NCBI GenBank assembly: GCA_039111635.1
Contig: JBCAQO010000008.1
Coordinates: 2,976,001 to 3,040,000 of the forward strand
Source of the DNA: Heterobasidion occidentale
Taxonomy: Eukaryota; Basidiomycota; Agaricomycetes; Russulales; Bondarzewiaceae
Length of the DNA: 64,000 nt
Reading direction: 5' to 3'
Under the pieces are notes generated by a model. The model was not told the origin of the DNA. It saw only the letters and a program-made list of their open reading frames with translations, and searched no databases. The translations under genes and the position numbers were made by a program. Positions 26,885 to 39,351 of the stretch are shown here, piece after piece; position 1 is the stretch's first letter, and each line of letters starts with the position of its first letter.

Positions 26885-28189
26885 CTAAGTGTTATCGGCC
26901 TCGGAGTATCCGACCCACTTGACGAGGTACTTAGTCCCTCGTCCCTGATGTCTGGAGTCCAGGATGGCCTCCACTTCATAATGCTCTTCTTCGTTCAAGA
27001 TCTCTGGGGCAGGTCTGGGGAAGTTCCTTCCGTGGGCCTCTGTCTCATGATACTTTGTGAGTACGGAGGCATGAAAAACCAGGTGTATCTTCCACATTTC
27101 AGGTATCTTCAGCCGATAAGCCAGAGGACCGATTCTTTCGGTCACTGAAAAGGGGCCATAGCGCCTAGGTGCCAGCTTGAACTTCGGATGAGTCGTCCGA
27201 ATGTAGGTTCCTTCTAACCAAACTTGGGTTCCTACTTCCCACTGCGGAAGTTTCCTGTGCAGGTCCCGGTCCTTGGCATGCTGCGCTGCTATTTGTAGAC
27301 TTGCAGCCGCATCTTCTTGGACTTATTTGATTAGCTGCAAATGTTCAGTTACTGCGGGCACCTTGGTCTCCAGAGCTGAGTCGACCGAATATGGTGGATT
27401 GAACCCGTAAAGAACTTCAAATGGCGACTTCCCAGTGGTGGAGTGTCTTCAGGTGTTGTGGGAGAATTCTGCGAAGGGGATCAAGTCTACCCAGTTATCT
27501 TGGTGGTAGTTGCAGAAAACTCGCAGGAATTGCTTGATCTCTTGGGGATGGTAAGCCGTGCTGAGGGCAGGGGTGATTCCCATCCCCTTCCATAGTTCCC
27601 TTGTGAACTTTGCCGCAAATTGAGGACCTCTGTCGGACACCACCTTGGTTGGTAGACCATATCGTTTGAACACATTGTCCTAGAAAAGTGTCGTAGTTTC
27701 TTCGGCCATGATTGTCTTCTTGCATGGAGTTATGACTATTCCTTTTGACAGGCCTTGATCGACCACCACGTTTATCGAGTCGTAGCCTCTGCTTTCTGGG
27801 AGGTCTGTTACAAAGTCGGTGGAGATGAAGCTCCAAGGGACGTTTGTGGTTTCTAATGGTTGGATCGGTGGATGGGTCTTGTGGGGCAGGTTCTTGGTAG
27901 ATTGGCAGACTGCGCATCCATCCATGTATTGGTGTACGAATTTGGTCATGCTTGACCACCAATAATGGCGCTGTACCAATTCCAAGGTCTTTGCTCGGCC
28001 TGGGTCTCCTGTAGCCATAGTGTCATGGTGCGTTTTGACAATCATTCGTCGAAGGAGGTCGTCCTTTGGGACATATATATACCCGTCGCGTCTTGTGATA
28101 CCATCTTCATGTGTCCACTTTCCTAGGTCACCCTTCATTGCTTTTGGGCCTTTGTCCAGTAGTTTCTTGAGGGCGACGTCAACTAGCAA
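26885..28189 (-). pseudogene. Element C integrase and chromodomain, broken
   Basis: Integrase zinc domain (CAVCQSTK), catalytic Asp segments (STDFVTDLPES, SDRGPQFAAKF) and part of the chromodomain (YLVKWVGYSEADNT) are recognisable but cut by stops after EETTTLF, after EFSHNT and in the following linker. Ten codons including the catalytic Glu segment (TDGETERVNQ) are deleted. The chromodomain lacks everything after DNT. Confidence 0.85.
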
Positions 28190-28210
28190 ATCGTGTTCCG
28201 AGTGCGAGTG

Positions 28211-30016
28211 TCAGATAAGGGAGAGGACGTCCAAGGATACAAGTTCCGTTGCTTTGACGTGTATGCCTTCACTTGACTCTACTAGGGTTTCACTGGACTC
28301 AGTGAAAAGTCTGGACGGGAGCAGAGTCTGTGCCTTGTTATCAGATTCCACCCCCTCACTAAGGTCTGGACACCTGGACAGAGCATCAGCATGATTAGTA
28401 GTTCCAGCCTTGTAACTGAGCTGGAAGTCAAATCGAGACAAAAACAGACTCCAGCATGCTTGTCGCCTTGATAGGTCACGCGCGGTCTGAAAGTGTTCCA
28501 GATTCTTGTGGTCCGTCCAGACCTCAAAGGGGTGTCGAGCGCCTTCGAGGTAGTGCTTCCAGTGCTCCAGCGCCTTGATAATAGCAAGGAGTTCGTGATC
28601 ATGTACGTCGTAATTCCGTTCGGGTGGTGAGAACGATCCCGAGAGGTAGGCAACGGGGTGCCAGTCGTTATCAGGTCCTTCCTGTAAGAGGACTGCACCG
28701 TATGCGGCGAGGGAAGCGTCAGTGACGAGCCGGTAGGGGCGCATCGGATCAGGGTATAATAGCACAGGTTGACTGATGAAGGCTTTCTTCAGTCGCTCAA
28801 ATGCCTGTTGGCACTCCGTGGTCCACTCCCACCTCGTATCTTTCTTCGTGAGGTCGTGCAGGGGCTGAGCGATCAAGGAGAACTTGTCAATGAATCGTCG
28901 ATAAAAGTTCCCTAAGCCTAAGAAAGAGCGGATGTCGTGGACTGTGCGTGGGATGGGCCATTCCTGGATAGCTTCAATCTTCGAGTCTTCCATAGCGATG
29001 TGGTCTTTTGAGATTGTGTACCCAAGGTAGTTCAGCTTCTCCTTGTGGAATTTGCACTTCTCTGGTTTGAGATAAAGATCATTGTTGCGTAGGATTTGGA
29101 GGACTCGCCGAAGAATCACAATGTGCTCCGCTGTGGTCTTCATGAAGATGAGGATGACATCCATATATACCGCTATTTTCCGAGCCAAGATGAGTTCCTG
29201 AAAGATCATGTTCATCATGGCTTGGAATGTTCCCGTGGAATTGCAGAGTCCAAAGAACATCACTGTAGGTTCAAAGAGCCCCAAGGGTGTGACGAAGGCC
29301 ACTTTGGATTTGTCTCCTTCCTTGATGCGCACGTTGTTATATCCCCACCGAACATCGAGTTTCGAGAACACCGTTGCGCCTTTAATAATATCCAATAGTT
29401 CCTGGATTAATGGTAGAGGGCAGACGTCTCGAATGGTGTGTTCGTTAAGGTGGCGATAGTCTTGTACCGGACGGAGCTTCCCATCCTTCTTGTTTATAAA
29501 GAAGAAAGAGGCCGCGCTATGTGCTGTTGACCGATGTATTGTCCCCCTAGAAAGGTGCTCCTTGACGAATTTCCCTAGCTCATCATGTTTTTCCGGGCTT
29601 AAAGGAAATATTCGTGGAGCCTGGGGTACAAAAGATGGCTTGAGGTTTATCGCATGGTCCCATATTGTGTGTTGGGGAAGCCTCTGTGATCGTCTTTCAC
29701 TGAAGATGTTGAGGTAAGAATGATATTCTGTCGGCACCCAACTCTTCAAGTCGGTAGTGTCAATTTCTTCCTCTAGGTCTTCGTCAAAGCTTGCGAACCC
29801 CGAGGGTTCTGGAGCTATCTTCCTGATGACGGGTTCTCCTGCGCTATCCGTTGCGGAGGAGTCAAACGGTGTTTGCGCTTTTTCAGCGACTTTTCCTGAA
29901 GCTTCGCCTTTGGCTACCTCTTGCTGAGCTTGCCGGCGTTCCTTCCTTTCGGTTACTTGCTCCTCGAGCCATTTCCGAGCCTTGCGTTGTCGGGATTTGT
30001 GCTCGAGTAACTCCAT
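28211..30016 (-). pseudogene. Element C RT and RNase H
   Basis: 601 open codons homologous to B Pol: RT with YMDVILIF where B has YMDDILIF (second active-site Asp replaced by Val), and RNase H with TDASLAAYGAVLLQ and HDHELLAIIKALEHW. Closed at both ends by nonsense codons (CAA to TAA upstream, CGA to TGA downstream). Confidence 0.88.
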
Positions 30017-30055
30017 GAACCGAGTTTTCCATTCCTTTGCGGGTACTTGGTCCCA

Positions 30056-30640
30056 TTATTCTTTAGTCCAAGTCCACGAAGGTCCTACCGGTTCTGAGAC
30101 AAGATGCGGTTTCGTCCGCTGGGGAATCTTGTCGCCGCGTAGTTTAGCTAGCCATGCCTTCTTGGTAGGCTCTTCCCTTGCCTTGGTAAACCCATATGGT
30201 TGTTGGCAATCTCTAGGGCATCGATCAAAGTGTACTTCACGGCGCCTCCACCCAATAGAGGGGTCATGGTATTTCAACCAATCCGTTCCTAGGAGCATGT
30301 CATCTTTCCCTAGATTGGTGATAAATATCTGGACGTGTTCGGTGTGAGTTCTCCCCCGTCTATCCTTGATGGTGAGATTCGCGTCTAGGCCTCGTCGAAT
30401 GAGGCCTGCCTTGTTGATGGTGTCATCAACATTGCGAACACGGATGGGGCGGTTTAAAGGATAGGTGGGAATGTTGTGCTTCTGTACCCAATCCTCGTTT
30501 ACCAAAATCCCTTCGCACGCTGAGTCGATGGCGGCTCTGGCTCCAGCGCTTCATCCTCGAGTTGTAAGTCGCACGTCAAGTCAAATGGGAGTAATGATAT
30601 GGCTGTTCATTGCTCTGATCCGAATACATGACGGGGAATC
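30056..30640 (-). pseudogene. Element C protease
   Basis: Protease frame without the 4-bp insertion of B: VNEDWVQKHNIPTYPLNRPI, RNVDDTINKAGLIRRGLDA and NLGKDDMLLGTDWL in one frame. The active-site triplet is again D-S-A. A stop ends the frame at TKE (30056-30058). It provides the reference showing that the protease frame of B was shifted secondarily. Confidence 0.7.
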
Positions 30641-31011
30641 GTACTCGAGTTTCCTCAACCCTCTCGCTTCGGCTGGTGAAGGAGAGGTCAGGAAAAATCC
30701 TCTGCCAGATCCACCAACATTCTCTTGGCCTTGGCCTCCCCTACTTCTTGGAAGAGCGCTCGGACGCCATCAGTATCACTGACGGGTCTGTTGCTTTGTC
30801 ATCCGTTAGGCGGTATGTAGCGCTCTCCATTGCTCTGGCGTGATCCTCCCCTTCTCGCAGAAGGGTCCTCATGTTCCACCAAATTACCAGGTTGTGATAC
30901 CCGACGGTGGTGGCCATGAGAACTCCCCTCCTCCAATCCTCGATGAAGTCCCGCATCGTTTCCCAGCGGGGGTTCTTGCTCGTCTTTATCCTCCATGTCT
31001 GCAGCACGAGT

Positions 31012-31911
31012 TCATCTACCTCCTCCGCCCACCGGCTTGTGCGGATTTCCTCGAGACGGGGGAACGCTTCTACGAGGGGAACGACAATCAGCTATTCCGT
31101 GCCCTGGTTTTCCGCAATTGTAGCAGGAAAAGGGAGCAGGTCTCTTGCCATCGTAGATACGCTTGTTCCGATTGGCATCTCTTTTGCAAGAGGCATCAAT
31201 GTCCATGTCAACCACCTGGTTGTTCATTCTGCGAGGAGCAGTGGTAGAGTTATAGCAACGAGTGGATTGGAGGTGAAAGCGATTGAGGAAGTCGCTTCGG
31301 AATGAGGTGGAGTTGGCTAGGATCGCCTTTTGAGCACTTCGGGCTCTCAAGTGTCCATCTATTTCACAGGCAGTGTTGACCCAATCTTGGATCGTGTCCT
31401 TCGGCGGTGTTTCCTTGTCATAGATCTTGTCCATGACTCTCGGATCGAGCCCTCTCTGTAAGTAGGGAACTTGTTCCTTGTCGGTGATGTCGGCGTCGGC
31501 GGCTATAAGGATGAATTGATTTGAGTATTCATCCACCATCATCTTCCCCTGAGAGAAAGACATGAGGGCGCTTCGGGCCTTGTCCGTAAGGTTTGTCTCC
31601 TTGAACTGGAGTTTAAACCTGTCAAGGAAGTTGTCCCAAGTCCCGAGGGTTTTGGGCGGGGTCGCCCCTACTGTCTTCTTCAGGAAACTCTCTGCCCAGA
31701 CGCCAGCTGTTCCATATCTCATGCAAGAGAGAGCGAGGGAAACTTTGTCCACATCCGTCTTGTATCGGTCCGATTCTGCTGTAAAAAGGAGGAGGCAATT
31801 CATGATAAACTTCTGCGATTGTGTTCAGTCTCCCTCAAAGTTGTCAGGGAGTTTGAGCTTGCCCCTTCCCAATGATACGAGTGCGGGGGGGTCTGTAGGG
31901 TTTGTTGACAT
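31012..31911 (-). pseudogene. Element C gag
   Basis: ATG at 31911 followed by the Gag start, then an in-frame TGA (NFEGD then stop, CGG in B), and then open to about 31012 with the capsid region and CCHC knuckle (CYNCGKPGHGIADCR). Frame breaks follow in the Arg-rich tail. Confidence 0.85.
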
Positions 31912-32385
31912 AATGTTTCGGGTGTTGATCGGTGTTTGAATATCCGAGGATTCGGACTCGGATGTTCCTTCTTCTTCTTCCGATGTGTCTGGGATTTCCG
32001 GTTCGGGGTTTCTGTACTAGGGTGGCTCTACCCAGTCTTCTGCTATTTTGTCCCAAGCCCACTCAGCTTCTGTTTCATCTTCTCTTGTGAAGAAATATTG
32101 TCCTTCTCGGTACGAGCAGTTATCAAAGTTTGGAGGTGCTGGCCGATTGGTGTCAGAGTAATACCAGTGGTTTTCTCTTTGATGGATAGGGTGATTGTTC
32201 TGTCGAAGTTGGTTATGGGTTCGTCTAGTGCCTGGTGGAAATCCTAGGCCTAGGTCTTGCTCCAGGGTGTGTGAAGTAATGCTCTTCGGTGGAGGTCTAT
32301 GGCTCCGCCAATGAGGGTCGTGAGAGAGAGTGTGACAGCAAGCAGAGCATGGTGCAAGGTAGGGGAAAAGGCGAGTCTATTCTAG

Positions 32386-32975
32386 TGTTACGAACTGCTC
32401 GTTCGATAACCCAAGAGTAACAGGTTCTTCCCTAGGTCGCACGATGGACTGAGTGGTGGACAAAGTCTTGACTGTATCAGGCAATGATACAGGAGGGAAT
32501 AATGATTAACTCCAAGAGCCCTGTATGTGTAGATACAGAGGCAACAAAGAGAATAGACTGAAGATCCTCAGCCTATTCTATGGGCCTTACATACTGTATG
32601 GGGTATAGGGTAAGAGTCCGTGTGCTTCTCCAGGTTTCCATCCTAGGAGAGCTGTGGTCGCCGTCTCTCTCAGCCGGTGCCTACTCTTGTACTTCTCCAG
32701 TTGCACTGATCCATCAGGGTGCAACGAGGTGCTTACCCATAAGCCCTAAGCCCATGGCATGTGAATGCCTCTCTCATTACTGTGTGAACTCTTGTGAGCC
32801 TCGTGTCCCTCTTATATAGCCTTTACCGATGTCTTGAGGAACCATCGGTTTAGTCGGCTCCTAAGGACACGCCGGATACCTTGATGTATGCTCCATAGTG
32901 GAGCCGCCTAGCATGTGATGCTTGATCCATCGGATAGACCGGCCGCGAAGGGCCCCGATTGGTCAAGTCATAACA
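32386..32975 (-). repeat. 5' LTR of element C
   Basis: 590 bp, an LTR of the B family with a deletion of about 60 bp that removed two of the five hairpins (those at 21123-21172 in B). The first two hairpins persist: the loop of the first has changed (GCGTT to GCAAT) while its stem is intact. Primer-binding site 32374-32383 and its complement 32550-32559 are intact. Confidence 0.9.
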
Positions 32976-33054
32976 TCTGCCGCATTTGGACAACTCGCTC
33001 AGCGTTGAACTAGCGCACACCGGCTAGTTCTCAACACCGCACTCCGAGAACGAC

Positions 33055-33281
33055 CGAGCTCATAGATCTGGGATACCGAGCTGATGACTGCTGCATGACA
33101 CGTGATAACGGAGAGCCCATACCACCAATCTTCCCTGCTCATCTCGGATCTCTGGCTTGACCCTCGCCGCGCTCCCTGTCATCTTTTCAAGAATCGTCGT
33201 CTTCCTAGTGTTCTGTCTACCCACGATCAACACCCGAAAACGCGGGCACAATTCTCTGATTTCCTTCGGTGAGACGTCCAT
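33055..33281 (-). pseudogene. G-domain (P-loop GTPase-like) gene, truncated
   Basis: From the ATG at 33281 the frame reads MDVSPKEIRELCPRFRVLIV, then GRQNTRKTTILEKM and PEIRDEQGRLV, after which an intron would start. This is the N-terminus of the large Agaricomycete G-domain family, where the usual P-loop is GxxNxGKTT. Here the invariant Gly before Lys is Arg, so nucleotide binding is doubtful. The rest of the gene is gone; the retroelement block ends 80 bp away at 32975. It is divergent from the next gene, with starts 236 bp apart. Confidence 0.7.
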
Positions 33282-33517
33282 GATGGGGTGTGACACAAGA
33301 AAACAAGGGAGGCTGGGGATTGGGGAACGCCTGTAGATGGTACGTAGGAAAGTTCGGTATCAACGTGTGTCACTACCGCTTCTGCCTGTCATAATACCCT
33401 TGTTTATAGCTCGAGCGCTCTACAATCATCACTGCCTTGCTGATCGCAACAGCCACAACGACTTCACACCTCCACACCTCACAATTCCAAAATTCCAGTA
33501 CTAGACTCCAGTCTATC

Positions 33518-35709
33518 ATGTCTCTGAATCAAACAAGATTCGAGGAGGAGCTCAAGTCTACTGTCGACGAGATCCTACAGACCTGTCCCAAGTGAGTCGC
33601 CGATCTCGCACCGTCTATGGTGATGTTGATTCGTCTCTTACACGCGTCCAGGTTCCGCATCTTGGTCTTAGGGAGGGTGCGTCCAGTCCTTGTTCCCCGT
33701 ATCAGAGGCTAATCGACAGACGAGTCATTCTGATAGAGCGGTGTTGGGAAATCTCGCCTCATCAACGCGATCTTTGGGATTGAGCACACGGTGAGAAACT
33801 CAGAGTTGCTCACTCGACAGCTACGTTCGTTGCAGTCTACTGAACTACACACTCGAGGTCGTGGAGCATGGTCGCACAGCTGGCGTATCCAACATCGAAG
33901 ATGAGATCGCTTCTCCCCAAAACCCACGTCTCATTCTGCACGACTCGCAGGGGTTCTCCCATGGTGATGCTGGGAACTTGGAGCTCGTCATGAATTTTAT
34001 TGACAAGCGCAGCCGAATGACGGACATAAAGGACAGACTACACGCAATCTGGTTCGAGAGTCGTTTTCCGTCCCTCCATGCTGCCCGTTGATGCGGTATT
34101 AGGCTTTGCACCGCAGTCCCTACGTACGGCGGCAGTCTTCTCGAAATTGCTGACGAAAAGATCATCCAGCTCAAAACCCGCGGTAGTAAGTCTAACTTCA
34201 AGTAACTCTGAATACATCCGAATAACAGTGCGGCATAGTTCCCATCTTTGCGGTGTTCACAAAGTACGATACCTTGGTGGAAAGTCTCATACCTCCTGTT
34301 CCCGACGAAGACTTGTACGGTGATATTGAGGAAGATCTTCACAACCTCGCTATTGGTGACGATAGTGATCAAGATTCAGACATAGGATCCGACGAAACCG
34401 CTCTTATCGAGTCCCTGTTCGGCGCGGCGCAAGAGAAGCTGAACAACGAGATAGTGAAGCCTTTCGAAAAGATCCTGGACGTACCATGGGTTGCAGTGTC
34501 AGGTATGTCAGTTTTCTAATCAATTCACGCATTGCACTAACTGAGCATCGTGGGTTCAGTGAAGCCTAGGTACGCCGGTACACTCGAAGAACTAGTCCAG
34601 AAGACGTTGGAGCGCATCGATCAATCCTTGCGGGTCCTTTGGGCAATCACCCAGCAGAAGAGCGTCGACTTGAAGATAGATGCTTCGATAGAGTGAGTGC
34701 TCTGTACATGCGTATAATCGCGACGTTCCTGACAAGTGGATGCCCTCTATAGGGTCGGAAAGCGAAGTCAGTTTGTCCCTTGTGTTGTCCTTCCTTCATG
34801 ATAACCTTTTGATAAGGATATTGGCGAGGACTCTCGACGAGCTTCCAGATTCCAGGAAGATCGCTGGACAAGTGGCTCAAGGTGGTCCATCGGGATATCG
34901 TACAGTAAATACTATATTTTGCATATTCTCATTGCCTAATTTACGCGAAGGATCTGGGGGCTATATGACCCCAAGATGGTGCGCAGCTAGTAGCGCGAGT
35001 CGATATATCTTCCTCGCTCATCAATGAACGCACAGATTCTTACGGCCGCAGCCAAGGTGATGTCCGAGCTCCAGATTGATCTCGTGGACGATCGAAGTGG
35101 AATTCTTCAAAAATTGTACTGTATTTATCCATGAACTTTCCATTGGTTCCTATGCTCAAGCTTTTACAGGTCTTTGAGTGGGATCGCCGGTGCCGCAGCC
35201 ATTATCTCTGGAATTGTTCCTCCTGCTGCTCCTTTCGCGATCCCCGTTGCAGTGAGCATTGTATTTTCAGCGTGGGTATACAAAGCTTTCGAAGTGACGT
35301 GCGTTTCGAATTCCGGCCATCTATTGGCATTCAAGGCATGCTGATTACTCTACATCTACTACAGACCGAATATTTTGCGAGGCATGATGGGCTATATCGT
35401 GGACCTCACGATTGTTATGCAAAGCCTCTTCCTCCTAATGCAAGCTCGCAAAGAAGTTGACGGACCTGCGTCTCCGCGACAAACAAGCTGTTCAATCTTG
35501 CGTTGCACGCGTATACCTACAATTCGGAGCATTCGCCGCAGAAGGTGCATGACGAGATTCGATCGGTTGCGACTCGAGTGAATGCCCTTTTCAAGCACGG
35601 GGAAGTGATAGCTGAGGTGGAGAGAATCATCAAAGACCATCGGTTTGTGCCGTCAGAGGTTTCGATGGCGGAGGCCAGGGAGAGTTCGTCTTCGTCAAGC
35701 TCAATTTGA
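33518..35709 (+). CDS. G-domain (P-loop GTPase-like) protein, multi-intron
   Basis: Exons fit at 33518-33591, 33652-33676, 33737-33790, 33858-34051, 34103-34185, 34239-34502, 34560-34692, 34753-34766, 34817-34904, 34951-34978, 35036-35115, 35170-35298 and 35365 onward. The protein has G1 (GRSGVGKS), LILHDSQGF (G3-like), G4 (TKYD in IPIFAVFTKYD), the family phrase RYWRGL, and a C-terminal hydrophobic segment (GIAGAAAIISGIVPPAAP and IPVAVSIVFSAWVYKAF). The last part (EHSPQKVHDEIRSVATRV to the stop at 35709) is in a different frame from exon 13, so either a frameshift lies at about 35430-35490 or I miss an intron. Role unknown in this family; a membrane-associated GTPase is suggested. Confidence 0.72.
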
Positions 35710-37067
35710 ATGAAGTATGCTGGAATGCTTCATAAGAAACTTCGTGTACTGTTCGTATGATCAACTGTATCTTGTCCGCTCGTATGTGTTTTCCCAGTAT
35801 AACACCACCCTAAATATTAGGGGATATATGTTTGAAGCTGAATTGTCAAGACAGATTATCGGCCTCGAGATCGAGGATGCTCCAGGAAGTGTGCATGAAC
35901 ACAATTCCGTCCGAGGAATATGTCGACCAGCTCCGACTACGTCATGCTAGAAGCGACAGATGCCGTTCAGGAGAGCATGGGTGAATGCGCCACGATGGTC
36001 AGCCGATCGGTAGACACAAAGTCGTTTGAAGGCCTTTCCACGAGATAAAAAGTGTCAACCTTGAGGAGAGTGGTTGAAAATTAGTGGAAATGCGTGATAT
36101 CCTGAAGCAGCTGAGGCTGTCACAAGAATCCGGCCAGGTTCGCATACGCGCTCCTCACCGGAGAATTTTTGCCCAATCATCCATCTTCCTTCCGACGATC
36201 CAGAGCTGGAGCGGAATCCGCACGCAGAGCTCAGCATACTGTCCAAGTGCTTCTTTTGTTCCCATATAGTCACCTTACTACTTGTGTCTGGCTGAATATT
36301 CGACTTGCAGCGTGCACTTCTCTGGCTGGCCCTTGCCAAAGTGGGTCCTCCACACCTGCACTGGCTCGCTGACCGCCTTTCTGGCGTTTTGGAGCCGACA
36401 GCGGCCACCTAGATCCACGACACGTAGCTGAAGTGTGCAAAGGGCAAGAAAACGTGCTAAGCTCGGTCAAATTGACACCCAATATTCCGATGAACAGTCC
36501 TCGGTCCATATGTATACGTGCGCCATCCTGACCTCTCTAGCTTTTCACTCGTCATCTTCGGCCCCAACTGACTCGGGACACTTGTCTGGACGAACATGAA
36601 TTGATTGACCTTTCATCCTTGGACTTTGGGTGTGGGCTCGAGCATGTGCGATTCACCGAGCATGTGCGGAGTACCGAGACAGCTTCATGCTGAACAGTGG
36701 ATGTACGCGACTCAAAAGGCTTTTGCCCGAAATCTTGCGAACCTGGTGGTGTACATTCATTTTTCTTTATACAAGTGTTCGACTCCTCCCGACATTTCTC
36801 AGACCCAGAGGTGAATGCCTACATCATAGGGAAAAGACTCTCATGATACATTCATCAGAGAGCGAGCAAGATCGAAGTCTACCTTCGGGGATATGAGGAA
36901 GGTCCACTTAACTTCCTGATCACATACATGTGCGTAGCTCCCTTGCGATGCGGCAACCCGTTTTGCAAGTCGCGACGGTCAAGGAATTTCTGTCTCGATC
37001 AATCCCATTATTGAATCCAAGCTCCACAGTCAAGAAAATCTGTTTCCTCACGGTACAGACTGTCACC
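35710..37067. other. Intergenic, no gene recognised
   Basis: Only short frames without recognisable content on either strand; base composition is ordinary. I see no RNA gene or repeat. Confidence 0.4.
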
Positions 37068-39351
37068 TCACTCAGTCTTTGCGACACAGCAAGAACATAT
37101 CAGGATGATGACGAATGACTCGCGAATCGACAGACTCACTAGAATGTCTGGATTGTCATATTCCTTCTCGTGCATGGCAGACCTCCAAACACCGTACAAC
37201 GCTCGATCTTCATCGTCGCCTCCGCGTGATCCAACGCGTAAGCGTTGTTCACCGTGTCCTTCGTCGAACAAATCGAGTGCTGTGGTTTGTAGAGATAGCT
37301 CCACCCGTTCAGCCGCGGGTGCCGAAGGGGGAAACAAGGCAGCGGCCATCGCGAGGGGACTGATAAGGCGAAGTTGGACAAGCTCAAGCTCGGATATCGA
37401 CTTCCCCTCTGTGCCGTAGCCACTTGCTTGTACCCGCGACCCTCGCGAGACGAGAGAAGTACCAAGAATGAGAAATAGCGCAATTGCCGCGTACATATAC
37501 AGCAATGCGAGGAAAAGCACGACTGGCCAAAATGGATACCGTCCGAGGACCTGTTCGCGCAGCACGCTTTGTCTGAGCGCTGGCTGTGTCTCGTTCGTGA
37601 TGACAGCGGCCGAGCCAATGGCCAGACGAGCAAGATCCTGAGACAAGAACGCCATGACGGAGTCGCTGCTGTTATCGCTGAAGGCGCGGCCCTCGATGTT
37701 TGCGATCAAGCGCACTGCGTAGTGGCCTAGGCGCGTTGGCCCCGCAAGCCCTTCTGAGAGACCAGTGTTGGAGAGTACTTCGTCGGTAGATGTGTAGGTA
37801 CCGTTTCGGTACGAAAGGGTGACATTGTAGAACGAGAGTGAGCAGTTAGTGAGCATGTTCGCTAGGTTGCTGCCACTCGACGCGAAGACTGCGTCCGACA
37901 TTTTGTGGGATCCCATTGGAGTGTCCCCGCTTGATCGCCATATGAACTGAAGCCATATGGAATACATGTTCCTAGAATTAGCGTTATATATATCTGGGGA
38001 TTCGTTCACAGCATCTGACGAAATGACGTGGGAGCAATTGTCACAGTTGGATGTCTGAATATACACCCGGCCTTCCCCAGAGTCGATGTTGGTGGTGCCC
38101 CCCAGCCCGTAGTTGACCACGACGAATGATTCTGGAAAGCCAGGACACGTCACGTTCCCGACGGTAGTGCACGAGGGCGTCACCGATTGGCATGATGCTC
38201 TCGCGCCGAACGTGGTCATGTCGAAGGAGAGTAGCTGCGGTACAGGAGTTGTGACAAGCACTGCGAGGTCGGACGCGTTAGCCAGCGTGATTGCACGCAA
38301 AGAGTCCGAACTATTCGATGCTACAAGCATCCCAGGGGATAGTTCGTCGACAGATCCGGTTCCCCAGTATCCCGCCAAGTACATGCAGTTGTAGATGGGA
38401 GGGTCAGGAACGGGCGGACACCGTGACTGTACCACGCTGTAATCTCCTAGAATGTTGGACGGTATTTCGGTAGGGACAAGAACATTGGAAGTGACAGAGT
38501 GTAGCCAAAGGTCGATGCCACTGAGGGTGAATGCGCTGAGATACTAGCCTAAGTTTGAGAAAAGATTACTTACTAGATAGTATGAGATAGAACGAAAATA
38601 AATAGAGCGACGACGAAGGCCTCCAGCAGCATAGACGCTGATTTGGCACGACCGGTTGACTTTCGACATAGATACTTGGTAGATCTGAGGAGCGACATCA
38701 CACCCGACGCACTTAATAGCTCTACAGTGAGCCCGTATCTGAAGTAATATGAGAGATCTGATGCTTCAAGGAAACAGAGGCACACATACTGTAACGGGGT
38801 CGGTAGATTACCATTTCGAGTGCTCTCATCTCGGCGGACCTGATCCAGCCAGACATGAGCAATGCGGAAGGCATAAAACGTCATCAAGATAGGCGTCGTG
38901 ATGGAGAGCACCGTTGACTACACAGCGTTCGGGCAGGTTCGGGCTCAGTCTCGTCATGCGATCCTAATCAAGCAGAAAAACTCACAGCAGCGGATGATAT
39001 GGTCAAACCTATCAAGCGCCCTGAGCGTAGCCCACCGTCCGTTCTCTCTCCCTCGTCTAACAAAAAAGCTCCTTGGTGCCATGAATCTGTTGACGTCCTA
39101 TGCGTGACGATCCAGACAAGAAATGCAGAAGCGATGCCGCCAGTTAGAAGAATGACGATGAGAGCGGGAAAGACTACACTGAGATTGAGATGGTGGAGTG
39201 TAGCTTCTGAACGATCAACTGGTTTCGGCTCGTCATTGGATTCAATATGAGAGGAACGCCGATCCGAGAGATCATAGGGATCGTAGAGCTCTGTGTTGTC
39301 CCTGTCGAAGTCGAGATTTTCAAGAGGCTTTACGGGGAGAAGGGGGGCCAT
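37068..39351 (-). CDS. Multi-pass membrane protein with glycosylated ectodomain
   Basis: Four exons on the minus strand: 39351-38986 (ATG in ideal context GACCATGGCC), 38917-38790, 38738-38574 and 38520-37068, joined by GT-AG introns of 68, 51 and 53 nt that keep frame. A polar N-terminus precedes membrane segment 1 (VVFPALIVILLTGGIASAFL). Further segments follow (LSITTPILMTFYAFRIAHVW; SMLLEAFVVALFIFVLSH). Then come about 290 residues rich in Cys and N-glycosylation sites (NCSH, NVT, NGT, NCS, NSS), a last membrane segment (WPVVLFLALLYMYAAIALFL) and a cytoplasmic tail. The architecture and the PLQYGLTVELL phrase fit a hypothetical family common in Agaricomycetes; function unknown. Confidence 0.75.

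Larger units (their letters stand above)
26346..32975 (-). mobile_element. Decayed gypsy element C, relative of B
   Basis: Minus-strand element closely related to B throughout, retaining 5' LTR (32386-32975), leader, gag, protease, pol and the start of ORF3, and cut off at about 26346, so the 3' LTR and repeat-motif region are missing. Against B it has nonsense codons (for example CGG to TGA in gag, CAA to TAA, CGA to TGA and CAG to TAG in pol), one 30-nt in-frame deletion and an approximately 110-nt deletion in the chromodomain. It is an old copy of the B family. Confidence 0.9.
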
